Source: Terrimonas sp. (GTDB taxonomy: Bacteria; Bacteroidota; Bacteroidia; Chitinophagales; Chitinophagaceae). From it: a stretch of DNA of 64,000 bases. The DNA lies in contig WGMO01000001.1 of assembly GCA_016125075.1 (NCBI GenBank), positions 310,001 through 374,000 of the forward strand, in the 5' to 3' direction. This document shows positions 18,311-26,982 of the stretch, in pieces. How positions within the stretch are numbered: position 1 is the first letter of the stretch; each line of letters opens with the position of its first letter. The notes beneath the pieces are model-generated. The model was not told the DNA's origin. It did no database searches and saw only the letters and a program-made list of their open reading frames with translations. Position numbers and translations under genes: made by a program.

Positions 18311-18961
18311 ATGGTCATCAACCTAAGTGAGAAACATTCCCTGATCAGCAACTGGATCGCTGAAATCAGGGATATTGAAGTACAGACCGACCGTTTCCGT
18401 TTTCGCAAAAACCTTGAACGGATTGGAGAAGTTGCTGCATATGAAATCAGTCAGTCATTCCCGTTTATTGAAAAAGAGATTCAAACCCCATTGGGTACGG
18501 CTACCTGTAAGGTATTGAAAGAACAGCCGGTGCTGGCTACCATTCTCCGTGCAGGATTACCCCTGCATAACGGGTTACTGAATTATTTCGACAAAGCCGA
18601 TAATGCATACGTGGCCGCCTATAGAAAACATGAAAAAGACGGATCTTTTGAAATCAGCCTTGAATATATTTCCAGTCCGGACCTGGAAGACAGGATCCTC
18701 ATCATATCAGACCCGATGCTGGCAACGGGTTCTTCCCTCGTAAAAACCATACACCTGATCAGGGATGAAGGCATCCCCAAAGAAATCCATATTGTTTGTG
18801 CCATAGCCTGCACCGTTGGTATTGAGTATGTTAGACGAGAAGCGCCCGGTGTAAAAATCTGGTGTGGCGATATCGATGATGAATTGACCGCCAAAGGATA
18901 TATAGTACCCGGACTGGGTGATGCCGGCGACCTTGCATTTGGTGTTAAAGTTCAGATGTAA
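18311..18961 (+). CDS. upp: Uracil phosphoribosyltransferase
   Basis: A 216-residue enzyme making UMP from uracil and PRPP in pyrimidine salvage. The PRPP loop is ILIISDPMLATGSSL; RAGLPLHNGLL and the C-terminal uracil-binding stretch GYIVPGLGDAGDLAFG are also visible. The open frame extends upstream to 18080, but those extra residues lie antisense to anmK and look non-coding. The ATG at 18311 follows a good -7 element and gives the family's normal length. Confidence 0.95.
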   Translation: MVINLSEKHSLISNWIAEIRDIEVQTDRFRFRKNLERIGEVAAYEISQSFPFIEKEIQTPLGTATCKVLKEQPVLATILRAGLPLHNGLLNYFDKADNAYVAAYRKHEKDGSFEISLEYISSPDLEDRILIISDPMLATGSSLVKTIHLIRDEGIPKEIHIVCAIACTVGIEYVRREAPGVKIWCGDIDDELTAKGYIVPGLGDAGDLAFGVKVQM

Positions 18962-19026
18962 AGCAGCTTTCTTTTTTTTCCTTTAGTCTATCATTTTTTG
19001 TATTTTTCAGATTCTTATCTTCTGTA

Positions 19027-20040
19027 ATGAAAAAAGTTTATTTAACCGTAACCGTTTTGATGCTAATGCTTTGGGATACTAAAGCCCAGGATCCGAACTT
19101 TTCCCAGTTTTTCGCATCACCGCTTACCTTAAATCCTGCCATGACCGGCAAGTTTGATGGTATCCTGCGGGTGGCCGGTAATTACAGGAACCAATGGCCT
19201 ACCATCAATAATGCTTTTACCACCGGAACCGTATCTGCAGATTTCCATGTGCTCAGTAACCGTTTGCAGGATATTGATCGCTGGGGTGTGGGCATCCTTG
19301 GTTTTACAGATAAGAACGGGAACGGGGCCCTTCAAAATAATTATATCGCTGTTTCCACTGCATTCCATAAAGGCCTGGATGAAAATGGCTATCACCAGAT
19401 CGGTGTGGGTTTCCAGGGAACCTTTGCCAACAAAAGGCTGGATCCTAACCAGGTCAAGTTTGAAGACCAGCTGACCGCCCTGGGTTTTACCGGTGTTACC
19501 AGTGAGATCTTCAATCAAAAGGATCTCAGTGTGAGTTATTTTGACCTGAATGCCGGCGTCCTGTATAATGGCACCACCAACGGATATAATAATTTCTATG
19601 CCGGTGCTTCCATGTATCATATCAACCGCCCCAAAGAAACATTCCAGGGAGGCCAGTATTACCTCAGTACCCGACTGACCCTGCAGGCAGGTGGCAGAAT
19701 ACCGGTTGGTCAGTACAATGCTTTTCATTTCAGTGCCAATCACAGTATGCAGGCCAATGCCCGTAACACGATGATCGGTGGTGCTTATGCCTTAAACCTG
19801 AATAATATGGAAGACCATCCCACGAATGTTTACCTCGGAACCTGGTTCCGTTTCGGGGATGCTATCATCCCTTATGTAGGGCTGGAATTCAATGATTTTC
19901 ATCTTGGGTTTACGTATGATGTGAATACATCCGGGCTGAAACCAGCTTCCAATGTAAAGGGAGGTGCAGAGATTTCCCTGATCTATATCAAACAACCCGT
20001 CGACAGAACACTGAAAAAACTGAACTGTCCCAAATTCTGA
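19027..20040 (+). CDS. PorP/SprF family type IX secretion outer-membrane protein
   Basis: A 337-residue outer-membrane beta-barrel with signal peptide (1-20). It opens with the family's hallmark QDPNFSQFFASPLTLNPAMTG and continues as alternating amphipathic strands with LxxGxR-type turns. PorP/SprF proteins help anchor or export surface proteins through the type IX secretion system, often as partners of a neighbouring large adhesin. No such adhesin lies next to it here, so it is an orphan paralogue. A strong terminator follows at 20061-20090. Confidence 0.88.
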   Translation: MKKVYLTVTVLMLMLWDTKAQDPNFSQFFASPLTLNPAMTGKFDGILRVAGNYRNQWPTINNAFTTGTVSADFHVLSNRLQDIDRWGVGILGFTDKNGNGALQNNYIAVSTAFHKGLDENGYHQIGVGFQGTFANKRLDPNQVKFEDQLTALGFTGVTSEIFNQKDLSVSYFDLNAGVLYNGTTNGYNNFYAGASMYHINRPKETFQGGQYYLSTRLTLQAGGRIPVGQYNAFHFSANHSMQANARNTMIGGAYALNLNNMEDHPTNVYLGTWFRFGDAIIPYVGLEFNDFHLGFTYDVNTSGLKPASNVKGGAEISLIYIKQPVDRTLKKLNCPKF

Positions 20041-20060
20041 AACCAAAATTTAGATATATA

Positions 20061-20090
20061 AAAACGCTGTGTGCCCCGCAGCGTTTTTTT
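20061..20090 (+). terminator. Rho-independent terminator
   Basis: A 9-bp stem (aaaacgctg at 20061-20069, cagcgtttt at 20079-20087) followed by a continuous T run to 20090. It ends the PorP/SprF transcript 20 bp after the stop codon. Confidence 0.9.
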
Positions 20091-20123
20091 TATCTTTCGA
20101 TTTTCTCAAAAAAGAATCTGTAA

Positions 20124-20663
20124 ATGAAATATCTGATCGTATGCTTTTGTATCCTTTTTGCCCCGGTCACCAGGGCCCAGGATACCGGTTATACAAGTTT
20201 TGATACCGGTGCAGAACTATTGGGATACCCTGCCGGTATCATTACAGGGTTTCATATAGCCTATAATTTCAGGGTACACCATAGTATACTGGCCGGTATT
20301 GCCCATAATAAAGCCAACAGGAAGGATTTTGGGGAGCACGATGATGAGCGTGGCGGAGGATGGGGAGGACATATCGGTTACCGCTATTATTTCCGGTATA
20401 AACCCTATGGGTTTTTTGTGGGGGAAAGAAATGATGTTTGGGGATTAACGATCCACTGGAAGCAGGGCACAGCAACCGGTACCTCAACCATCACCGTTCT
20501 GCAACCCACGCTGGAACTGGGATATACTTTCCTGATCCATGACCAGTTATTCATCACCCCTGTTCTGGCAAATGGTGCAGAATTCAACCTTAAAACACGG
20601 GGTGAAAAAGTCGGGCAGGGTTTCATCACCTTACTGGGCCTAAGTGCCGGATACAGGTTCTGA
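20124..20663 (+). CDS. Small exported protein, probable outer-membrane beta-barrel
   Basis: A 179-residue protein with signal peptide (1-18, ending TRAQ), glycine- and aromatic-rich alternating strands (for example HIGYRYYFRYKPYGFFVGE), and a C-terminal GYRF ending in Phe, the usual signature for BAM-assembled barrels. It is short enough for an eight-stranded barrel. I do not recognise a specific family. It converges with the DASS transporter with only 3 bp between stops. Confidence 0.65.
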   Translation: MKYLIVCFCILFAPVTRAQDTGYTSFDTGAELLGYPAGIITGFHIAYNFRVHHSILAGIAHNKANRKDFGEHDDERGGGWGGHIGYRYYFRYKPYGFFVGERNDVWGLTIHWKQGTATGTSTITVLQPTLELGYTFLIHDQLFITPVLANGAEFNLKTRGEKVGQGFITLLGLSAGYRF

Positions 20664-20666
20664 ACA

Positions 20667-22121
20667 TTATTTGATGCCCAGGATCAGGGGCAGCAGGTAC
20701 CAGCTGAACAGCGTGATCAGAACCACGGCAATGATATTCATCACAAAACCCGCCCGGGTCATCTTACTCAATTTGATATAACCGCTCGAAAAAACAATAG
20801 CGTTGGGAGGAGTCGCCATCGGAAACATCCCCGCACAACTCGCCGCCAGGGTCATCGGTATGCCCAGGGTAAGCGGGTTGATCTTCAGGGCATCCGCAAG
20901 GCCGCAAACCACCGGCGCGAATACGATCACCTGGGCGATATTACTCATCAGTTCCCCGAGAAAAAGGGACACCAGTGTAATGACAAATACAAGCAGGAGA
21001 CCACCTCCTGCAAAACCGGCCATCCATTCACCCAATGCATTGATTAACCCTGCATTTTCCAGGGCGCCTGCCAGGGATATACCACCACCAAACAATATCA
21101 AAATACCCCAGGCCATCTTTTGGGTATCGCCCCATTCAAGGATATTTCTTGACAAAGGGTTGTTCCGCGAAGCGGGGCAAATAAAAAGTGCCAGCGCACC
21201 GATCATGGCAATGATCGTGTCATCCAACTGGATAAGACCTGTTGTATTGATCAGGTCCTTTGTGATCCATAAGAGAGCCGTTGCGATGAATATGATCAAT
21301 ACCCTTTTCTCTTCGGGCGAAATGGGGCCAAGCTTTACCAGTTCATCATGGATGAGTTGCCGTGTAGCCACACTGGACCGGATCCTGTTGGGAAACAATA
21401 ATCTTGTCATCACCCAGTATAAGATGGCGAGTAAAAGGATAGCAATAGGTGCGGCGATCTTGACCCAGTTCAGAAAGCCGATATTATAATCGTATGTTTT
21501 TTCGATATACCCCACGAAAGCGACATTGGGGGGAGTGCCGATAATGGTAGCGATACCGCCAAGATTAGCCGCATAGGCGATCACCAGCATCAGCACCAAT
21601 GAAAAATTTTCAAAATTCCCTTCCCCGTTATGTCTTTCCTTCATCACATGGATGACCGAAACTGCGATGGGAAACATCATCATCGTGGTGGCAGTATTAC
21701 TCAGCCACATGCTGAGCAAACCTGTTGAGATGATAAAACCCAGGATGATCCTGTTGCCACTGGTACCCGTTAAACGAACGATGTTCAGTGCAATCCTTCT
21801 GTGCAGGTTCCATTTCTCAATGGCCAGCCCGATCATGAAACCACCCATGAATAAAAAGATGATGGGATTTGCATAAGGAGCTGCAGTTTCTTTCGGTGTT
21901 GCAATATCCAATACCGGGAACAGGATCAGGGGCAACAGGGCCGTCACCGGCAAAGGCAATGCTTCCGAGATCCACCAGATGATCATCAATACCGCCACGG
22001 CGAGGGTAGCCGGTGCTTTTCCGGAAAGATGAAAGGGATTGATAAAGTAAAAAGCCAGTGCCACCGCAAGTCCAGTCAACAAGGCAATCAGCTGAATTTT
22101 TGAAACACTAATTTTTTTCAA
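20667..22121 (-). CDS. DASS/SLC13 family sodium-coupled anion transporter
   Basis: A 484-residue polytopic membrane protein of the divalent anion:Na+ symporter family, which imports dicarboxylates (succinate, malate) or sulfate. It has the two SNT-type substrate/sodium motifs (LSNTATTMMMFPIA near 140-153, and ELMSNIAQVI in the second half), GTPPN in the first repeat and MATPPNAIVFSSGYI in the second, and 10-12 hydrophobic segments. The presence of two SNT-like motifs supports a functional transporter. Dicarboxylate is the most likely substrate; sulfate cannot be excluded. Confidence 0.85.
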   Translation of the reverse strand: MKKISVSKIQLIALLTGLAVALAFYFINPFHLSGKAPATLAVAVLMIIWWISEALPLPVTALLPLILFPVLDIATPKETAAPYANPIIFLFMGGFMIGLAIEKWNLHRRIALNIVRLTGTSGNRIILGFIISTGLLSMWLSNTATTMMMFPIAVSVIHVMKERHNGEGNFENFSLVLMLVIAYAANLGGIATIIGTPPNVAFVGYIEKTYDYNIGFLNWVKIAAPIAILLLAILYWVMTRLLFPNRIRSSVATRQLIHDELVKLGPISPEEKRVLIIFIATALLWITKDLINTTGLIQLDDTIIAMIGALALFICPASRNNPLSRNILEWGDTQKMAWGILILFGGGISLAGALENAGLINALGEWMAGFAGGGLLLVFVITLVSLFLGELMSNIAQVIVFAPVVCGLADALKINPLTLGIPMTLAASCAGMFPMATPPNAIVFSSGYIKLSKMTRAGFVMNIIAVVLITLFSWYLLPLILGIK

Positions 22122-22156
22122 TTTCCTGCATTTAATATCAAATCAATAAATCTATA

Positions 22157-22768
22157 TCATTTATTTGGTTTACCGCTCACAAAAGGATGGCCCTTCACAT
22201 AAAACCGGTAAGGCAGACGGGCGTCTTCCCCCGCATAATCCACCCCGATACGCGGGGAGCGCGCAATTTCGTTTTCTGCATACCGAAATCCATCATCCAA
22301 TATATGCATCGTATCCCCGAGTAAGGAGAGTCCGCTATGCCGCACCTGAATGCCCATTGCCTTTGACAGGTTGCCGGGTCCTTTTGTCAGGGTATGTGCT
22401 GCTGCTTTTTTACCGGATCTTTTCATCATGGCATCCTGTCCACTTAGCGGTTCAAGCGCCCGGATCAATATGGCATGAGGAATATCCTGCTGATTTGTGA
22501 CAACATTAAACAGATAGTGTATGCCATAACACAGATACACATAGGCCTTCCCCCCGGTGGCATACATGATTTCCGTACGGGCTGTTCTTCTGCCACCGGC
22601 GGCATGAGAAGCCCTGTCATCCACTCCGCGATACGCTTCACATTCCACGATCCTGCCAGCCGTAACGATGCCATCGATATGGGTGTAAAGGATCTTACCC
22701 ATTAAAGCTGCCGCCACAGACAATACATCCTCCTGTGTATAAAAAGAGAGAGGCAGTTTACGGGACAT
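22157..22768 (-). CDS. 3-methyladenine DNA glycosylase (AAG/MPG family)
   Basis: A 203-residue base-excision repair enzyme that removes alkylated purines. Diagnostic segments are ILYTHIDG, GRIVECEAYRGVDDRASHA (containing the catalytic Glu), MYATGGKAYVYLCYGIHYLFNVVTN, and the C-terminal PRIGVDYAGEDARLPYRFY. Length is normal for the bacterial MPG family. It is divergent from the EI24 protein with a 51-bp gap that must hold both promoters. Confidence 0.93.
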   Translation of the reverse strand: MSRKLPLSFYTQEDVLSVAAALMGKILYTHIDGIVTAGRIVECEAYRGVDDRASHAAGGRRTARTEIMYATGGKAYVYLCYGIHYLFNVVTNQQDIPHAILIRALEPLSGQDAMMKRSGKKAAAHTLTKGPGNLSKAMGIQVRHSGLSLLGDTMHILDDGFRYAENEIARSPRIGVDYAGEDARLPYRFYVKGHPFVSGKPNK

Positions 22769-22819
22769 GCTGTTCGTTTTTAATCATCGTTCTTTTCTAT
22801 ATTTACCCAAATTTAAGTT

Positions 22820-23566
22820 TTGCTCAAGGAAATCGTCATCGCTATCCAGTCATATAATGATGCCAGGCAGTTTATCAAAGCGCATAAACTGTGGAAGTGG
22901 ATCATCATCCCCGGATTGATCTATACCCTGCTTTTCCTGACGGGAATGTATTTTTTTTCACAATCCGCTACGGGTGTGATCGATTACCTGACCATGGTGA
23001 CCGGGGTGAGCGAATGGATACAGCAACTGGCCAGCAGCTGGGTAGGTTTTCTTTTTGCCCTGGCGGGCGTCATCTTATGGCTGTTGCTGCTGTTATTTTA
23101 TTTCTCCCTTTTCAAATATGCCTGGCTGATCATCGGGGCACCGATCTTCACCTACCTGAGTGAACGCACGCAGGCCATCATGGAAGAGAAGGAATTTTCT
23201 TTTAACAGCCGGCAGTTATTCAGGGATATTACGCCCGCCCTCAGGGTCGCGGGCAGCAATTGCTTACGCCAGGTAGGATATTTCATCCTGCTGATCCTGT
23301 TATCGGTGGTGCCCCTGATTGGCATGATCGCACCGGTCATCGCTTTGTTCATGGAATGTTATTATTATGGCTATTCGATGATCAGTTACAGTCTTGACAG
23401 GAAAAGCATATCAAGGGAACAAAGCAGCCTGTATATCAAAGAACACAAAGGGCTGGCTGTTGGCAACGGCCTGGTATTTTATATCATGCACCTGGTGATC
23501 TTCCTGGCACCGGCCTATGCCATCATTGCCTCCACCTTAAGTGTTTATAAAGTGAAACCCGAATGA
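22820..23566 (+). CDS. EI24/CysZ-like membrane protein
   Basis: A 248-residue integral membrane protein of the EI24 domain family (PF07264), which also contains CysZ of sulfate uptake. Hydrophobic segments lie near residues 27-47, 75-100, 105-120, 153-183 and 212-236. The start is taken as TTG at 22820, since the next in-frame Met is residue 43 inside the first membrane segment. It is followed after 1 bp by the RsmI-like methyltransferase, so the two are an operon. The cargo is unknown; CysZ-type sulfate transport would be only a guess. Confidence 0.7.
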   Translation: MLKEIVIAIQSYNDARQFIKAHKLWKWIIIPGLIYTLLFLTGMYFFSQSATGVIDYLTMVTGVSEWIQQLASSWVGFLFALAGVILWLLLLLFYFSLFKYAWLIIGAPIFTYLSERTQAIMEEKEFSFNSRQLFRDITPALRVAGSNCLRQVGYFILLILLSVVPLIGMIAPVIALFMECYYYGYSMISYSLDRKSISREQSSLYIKEHKGLAVGNGLVFYIMHLVIFLAPAYAIIASTLSVYKVKPE

Positions 23567-23567
23567 A

Positions 23568-24272
23568 ATGAACAAAGAGGCTGTTGTATACCTGATCCCC
23601 GCTCCGCTTTCCGACGATGGTTTACAGGCCATTCATCCCTATTGCCTGGAAGCAATCCGGCAATGCAGCGATTTCTTCGTGGAAAATGAAAGGACCACGC
23701 GCCGGTATTTCAAACAGCTATGGAAAGAAATGATCATTGATGATTATGGCTGGTATACGATCCATAAGACTGAAACAGATTGTGTGACAATATTCAGGGA
23801 CATGATGAGGGCGGGGAAAACAGTGGGGATCGTCAGCGAAGCGGGTTGCCCGGGTATCGCCGACCCTGGCCAGTTACTGGTGGCAGCAGCCCAGGACATG
23901 AAGGCGGTGATCAAACCCCTCGTAGGGCCCAACTCCATCTTACTGGCATTGATGGCCAGCGGTTTTAACGGCCAGCGGTTTAATTTCAGGGGATACCTGC
24001 CCATCGATAACCAGGAAAAGATCAGGCAGCTGAAAGCCTTTGAGTCGGAATCGGTAAAAAGGGAAACCACCCAGATCTTCATTGAAACTCCCTACCGCAA
24101 CAACCAGCTTATCGACGCATTATTACAAAACTGCCAGCCTGATACGCGGTTATGCATTGCTGTTGACCTTACGGGTGAAAAGGAATGGATACGGACCCTG
24201 CCCCTGAAAGAGTGGAAACTTCAAAAACCGGATATCCACAAGATTCCGGCTATTTTTCTGTTAATGGCCTGA
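23568..24272 (+). CDS. SAM-dependent methyltransferase, RsmI-like (tetrapyrrole methylase fold)
   Basis: A 234-residue protein of the tetrapyrrole methylase superfamily, in the RsmI/YraL branch: VYLIPAPLSDD at the N-terminus, FFVENERTTRR, VGIVSEAGCPGIADPGQLLV (the SAM-binding GxPxxxDPG region), PLVGPNSILLALMASGFNG, and IFIETPYRNNQL. RsmI 2'-O-methylates C1402 of 16S rRNA. This form is shorter than E. coli RsmI (about 286 residues), as is common in Bacteroidota, so rRNA methylation is likely but not certain. The ATG is 1 bp after the EI24 stop. The 3' end overlaps the convergent small membrane protein gene by 12 bp. Confidence 0.8.
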   Translation: MNKEAVVYLIPAPLSDDGLQAIHPYCLEAIRQCSDFFVENERTTRRYFKQLWKEMIIDDYGWYTIHKTETDCVTIFRDMMRAGKTVGIVSEAGCPGIADPGQLLVAAAQDMKAVIKPLVGPNSILLALMASGFNGQRFNFRGYLPIDNQEKIRQLKAFESESVKRETTQIFIETPYRNNQLIDALLQNCQPDTRLCIAVDLTGEKEWIRTLPLKEWKLQKPDIHKIPAIFLLMA

Positions 24273-24704
24273 AACCGCGTCGGGCACCGGTCTAACGCCG
24301 GTCACAATATATTTACTATCGCCCCGCCAGGGAACTGTTTTCCGGTATTGCTTGTAAGTCATTTGCACACATTCATCCTGCAGGTTTTTGAGCACGTTGG
24401 CAAGGCTGTCGTTGGTAATGGAGAAATAGAATTTTTCTGAATTGACCAGTTGCCGGCAGCTTAACCACATTTCTCCTTCATCGGTTTTAAAGAGATTTCC
24501 CTTGTGGGTGATCTTAATCAGCGTACCCTTTCGCTCTCCCTCACTATACACATTAAAATAGAACCAATAAACGGCAGCGGCTCCAATGATGATCAGTAAA
24601 AAGAAAAACCGCAACAGGAAACGCCTGAAACCCCTGCCCCTGGCAGGTTTTACCAGCGCTTCGTTTTCCTGTGGATGGATATCGTCAAAATGGGTGTCTG
24701 GCAT
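24261..24704 (-). CDS. Small single-pass membrane protein, conserved hypothetical
   Basis: A 147-residue protein: a basic N-terminal region (GRGFRRFLLR), one transmembrane segment (about residues 31-50), then a soluble domain opening with YSEGERKGTLIKITHKGNLFKTDEGEM. This motif is typical of a Bacteroidota family that is often misnamed 6-phosphogluconate dehydrogenase in databases (from memory). Function unknown. It overlaps the 3' end of the methyltransferase gene on the other strand by 12 bp. Confidence 0.7.
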   Translation of the reverse strand: MPDTHFDDIHPQENEALVKPARGRGFRRFLLRFFFLLIIIGAAAVYWFYFNVYSEGERKGTLIKITHKGNLFKTDEGEMWLSCRQLVNSEKFYFSITNDSLANVLKNLQDECVQMTYKQYRKTVPWRGDSKYIVTGVRPVPDAVSGH

Positions 24705-24820
24705 GCTAACGGTTATTAGTTTATCCGGCCGGTAAGTATTTTCAGAAAACCTGGCTGCTGTTTTCGGTGATCCAGTGGCAGGGTTAACAAAAAATTTTAA
24801 ATAAAGGTAAAATTATTATA

Positions 24821-24828
24821 TACATTTG
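24821..24828 (+). promoter_or_regulatory. Promoter (-7 element) of the arginine operon
   Basis: TACATTTG is an exact match to TAnnTTTG, within a very AT-rich stretch. It ends 22 bp before the GTG of the proposed leader peptide (24851) and about 226 bp before the first arginine gene, so the mRNA would carry a leader of about 220 nt that begins shortly before the leader reading frame. Confidence 0.6.
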
Positions 24829-24850
24829 TTGCCTTAATCTGATCAAAGAA

Positions 24851-24961
24851 GTGAATATATTCTATTCAAATACTGGAATCAATTCCGAAGTGGCTTACAC
24901 CAACAGCGTTTGCCTGCCATTTCTTACTACTTCTTTACCACGACGCCGACCTGTATTCTGA
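24851..24961 (+). CDS. Putative arginine leader peptide (36 residues)
   Basis: A short frame starting with GTG just downstream of an exact -7 element. The end reads Ser-Leu-Pro-Arg-Arg-Arg-Pro-Val-Phe-stop, with three consecutive arginine codons (CGA CGC CGA at 24941-24949). It precedes a complete arginine biosynthesis operon. Runs of the regulated amino acid are the hallmark of attenuation leader peptides (his, trp, leu, thr operons). Here slow decoding of the Arg codons, when charged tRNA-Arg is scarce, could alter folding of the downstream RNA, where a hairpin begins at 24958 at the leader stop codon. No ribosome-binding site is visible, but Bacteroidota commonly lack one. Translation is not proven. 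Confidence 0.6.
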   Translation: MNIFYSNTGINSEVAYTNSVCLPFLTTSLPRRRPVF

Positions 24962-24993
24962 CAGGACGAGCCTCTAACCACGGCCCCTGTCAG
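24958..24993 (+). promoter_or_regulatory. Candidate attenuator hairpin of the arginine leader
   Basis: A perfect 8-bp stem, CTGACAGG (24958-24965) with CCTGTCAG (24986-24993), and a 20-nt loop. The left arm overlaps the leader stop codon (24959-24961) and begins 8 nt after the last Arg codon, so a ribosome stalled at the arginines would cover it. A weaker competing helix is possible (ccac 24978-24981 with gtgg 24993-24996). I do not see a classical hairpin-plus-U terminator before 25055, so the switch may act on translation instead. Confidence 0.45.
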
Positions 24994-25054
24994 TGGACAC
25001 CTTCCAAAATTTTTCTTCCGGACTGGTTATCCTTTATTTTTAAACACTCACAGC

Positions 25055-25759
25055 GTGGAAAATCAAATAATTATTGTCAGGATTGCAAATGCAGATGACT
25101 ATCATTATGCCGAAACCATCACAAAAGAAATGGAATCTTCCGCCATGGCCCGGGGCACCGGTATTGCCAAAAGAAGCCCTGAATACATCCAGCAGAAAAT
25201 GGAAGAAGGAAAGGCCGTTATAGCCGTCACCAATCAAAATGAATGGGTCGGATTTTGTTATATAGAAACCTGGAGTCATGGAGAATATGTGGCGAATTCA
25301 GGACTGATCGTGGCGCCTTCCTTCAGAAAGACAGGAGTAGCCAAAGCCATCAAAAAACGAATATTTGATCTGTCGAGGGAAAAATACCCCAGTTCCAAAA
25401 TATTTGGTCTCACGACCGGTCTCGCGGTGATGAAGATCAACAGTGATCTTGGATATGAGCCGGTCACCTATTCTGAACTGACCCAGGATGAAGCCTTCTG
25501 GGCGGGTTGTAAAAACTGTGTGAACTACGATATCCTGATGAGCAAGGAAAGAAAAAACTGCTTCTGCACTGCCATGCTCTATGATCCGGCCGATCATTAC
25601 AAACCCGAAGAGACCAAACAGTTTTTCGAAGAAAATAAAAAGGGATTTGAGCGCCTGCTGCGTATCAAAAAATGGCGCCTGCTGAAACCTTTCTTAAAAA
25701 AAGAAAATAACGGCAACGGGAAACCCAAGTCGTTCCTGCATTATTTTTTTAACTTATAG
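25055..25759 (+). CDS. GNAT acyltransferase, probable N-acylglutamate synthase of the arg operon
   Basis: A 234-residue GNAT-fold protein starting with GTG. The acyl-CoA binding loop is around VAPSFRKTGVAKAIKK (86-101), and the SSKIFGLTTGLAVMKINSDLGYEPV segment is typical of GNAT motif B. It is the first gene of a complete arginine operon that lacks any other ArgA or ArgJ, so it most likely makes N-acetyl- (or N-succinyl-) glutamate from glutamate. Four cysteines, C152-x2-C155 and C169-x-C171, are placed like a small metal site, which ordinary GNATs lack. It is 17 bp upstream of argG. Confidence 0.75.
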   Translation: MENQIIIVRIANADDYHYAETITKEMESSAMARGTGIAKRSPEYIQQKMEEGKAVIAVTNQNEWVGFCYIETWSHGEYVANSGLIVAPSFRKTGVAKAIKKRIFDLSREKYPSSKIFGLTTGLAVMKINSDLGYEPVTYSELTQDEAFWAGCKNCVNYDILMSKERKNCFCTAMLYDPADHYKPEETKQFFEENKKGFERLLRIKKWRLLKPFLKKENNGNGKPKSFLHYFFNL

Positions 25760-25776
25760 TTGAAACAGAATTTAAA

Positions 25777-26982
25777 ATGAGCAAAAAAATCGTACTGGGA
25801 TTCAGTGGTGGCCTGGATACCTCCTACTGTGTTAAATACCTCAGCGAGGATAAGGGTTATGAAGTACACAGTATTATTGTCAATACCGGCGGTTTTAGTG
25901 AAGCTGAACTCAGGAATATTGAGGCCCATGCCTATGCATTGGGGGTAAAAACCCATACCACTGTTGATGCGGTCAAAACCTATTATGACCGTATCATCCG
26001 TTACCTGGTATACGGAAATGTTTTAAAAAACAATACCTATCCTTTAAGTGTAAGTGCAGAAAGGCTGAGCCAGGCCCTTCATATCGCGGATCATGCAAAA
26101 TTACTCCACGCCGATGCCGTAGCCCATGGCAGTACCGGCGCCGGCAATGACCAGGTCCGGTTCGACATGATCTTCCACATCATGATACCCGGGGTAGAGA
26201 TCATTACCCCTATCCGGGATCTGCAACTCAGCCGTGAAGCGGAAATCGCCTACCTGAAAACAAAGGGGGTGGAGATGAATTTTGAAAAAGCACTGTATTC
26301 GATCAATAAGGGGTTATGGGGCACCAGTGTAGGCGGACTTGAAACCCTTTCTTCGAAAGGATGGCTTCCCGAATCTGCCTGGCCAACCCCCTGTATCCGG
26401 AACGATACCGAACCGGTCAGGCTGGGGTTTACCAAAGGAGAACTAACGTCTATCAATGATCGTAATTTCTCCCACCCTACCGCTGCCATTCAATATTTAC
26501 AGACCCTTGCCGGGCCTTTTGCCATTGGCAGGGATATTCATGTGGGCGATACCATCATCGGTATCAAGGGCCGCGTCGGTTTTGAGGCTGCTGCCCCCAT
26601 GGTGATTATTAAAGCCCACCATGCATTGGAAAAACATGTATTGACCAAATGGCAGCTGCAATGGAAAGACCAGCTGGCACAGTTTTATGGCAACTGGCTT
26701 CATGAAGGTCAGATCCTCGACCCCGTGATGAGAGATATGGAAGCCTTCCTGGAAAACAGCCAGCAAACGGTTACCGGCGATGTATTTGTAGAACTTATGC
26801 CCTACCGTTTCCAGGTGACCGGTATCGAAAGCCCTTACGACCTGATGAGCAGTAAATTTGGCAAGTATGGTGAAATGAATTCGGGTTTTACCGGCAATGA
26901 TGTCAGGGGCTTTAGTAAAATTTTTGGCAACCAAACCTCTATTTTTTACCAGGTTAAAAAAGAAACGGATGGAGAAAATTAA
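25777..26982 (+). CDS. argG: Argininosuccinate synthase
   Basis: A 401-residue ATP-dependent ligase joining citrulline and aspartate. The ATP pyrophosphatase P-loop is GFSGGLDTSYC near the N-terminus. GSTGAGNDQVRFD (citrulline/aspartate binding) and SAERLSQ are also visible, with normal length. It is the second gene of the operon; the argC start overlaps its 3' end by 14 bp. Confidence 0.96.
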   Translation: MSKKIVLGFSGGLDTSYCVKYLSEDKGYEVHSIIVNTGGFSEAELRNIEAHAYALGVKTHTTVDAVKTYYDRIIRYLVYGNVLKNNTYPLSVSAERLSQALHIADHAKLLHADAVAHGSTGAGNDQVRFDMIFHIMIPGVEIITPIRDLQLSREAEIAYLKTKGVEMNFEKALYSINKGLWGTSVGGLETLSSKGWLPESAWPTPCIRNDTEPVRLGFTKGELTSINDRNFSHPTAAIQYLQTLAGPFAIGRDIHVGDTIIGIKGRVGFEAAAPMVIIKAHHALEKHVLTKWQLQWKDQLAQFYGNWLHEGQILDPVMRDMEAFLENSQQTVTGDVFVELMPYRFQVTGIESPYDLMSSKFGKYGEMNSGFTGNDVRGFSKIFGNQTSIFYQVKKETDGEN

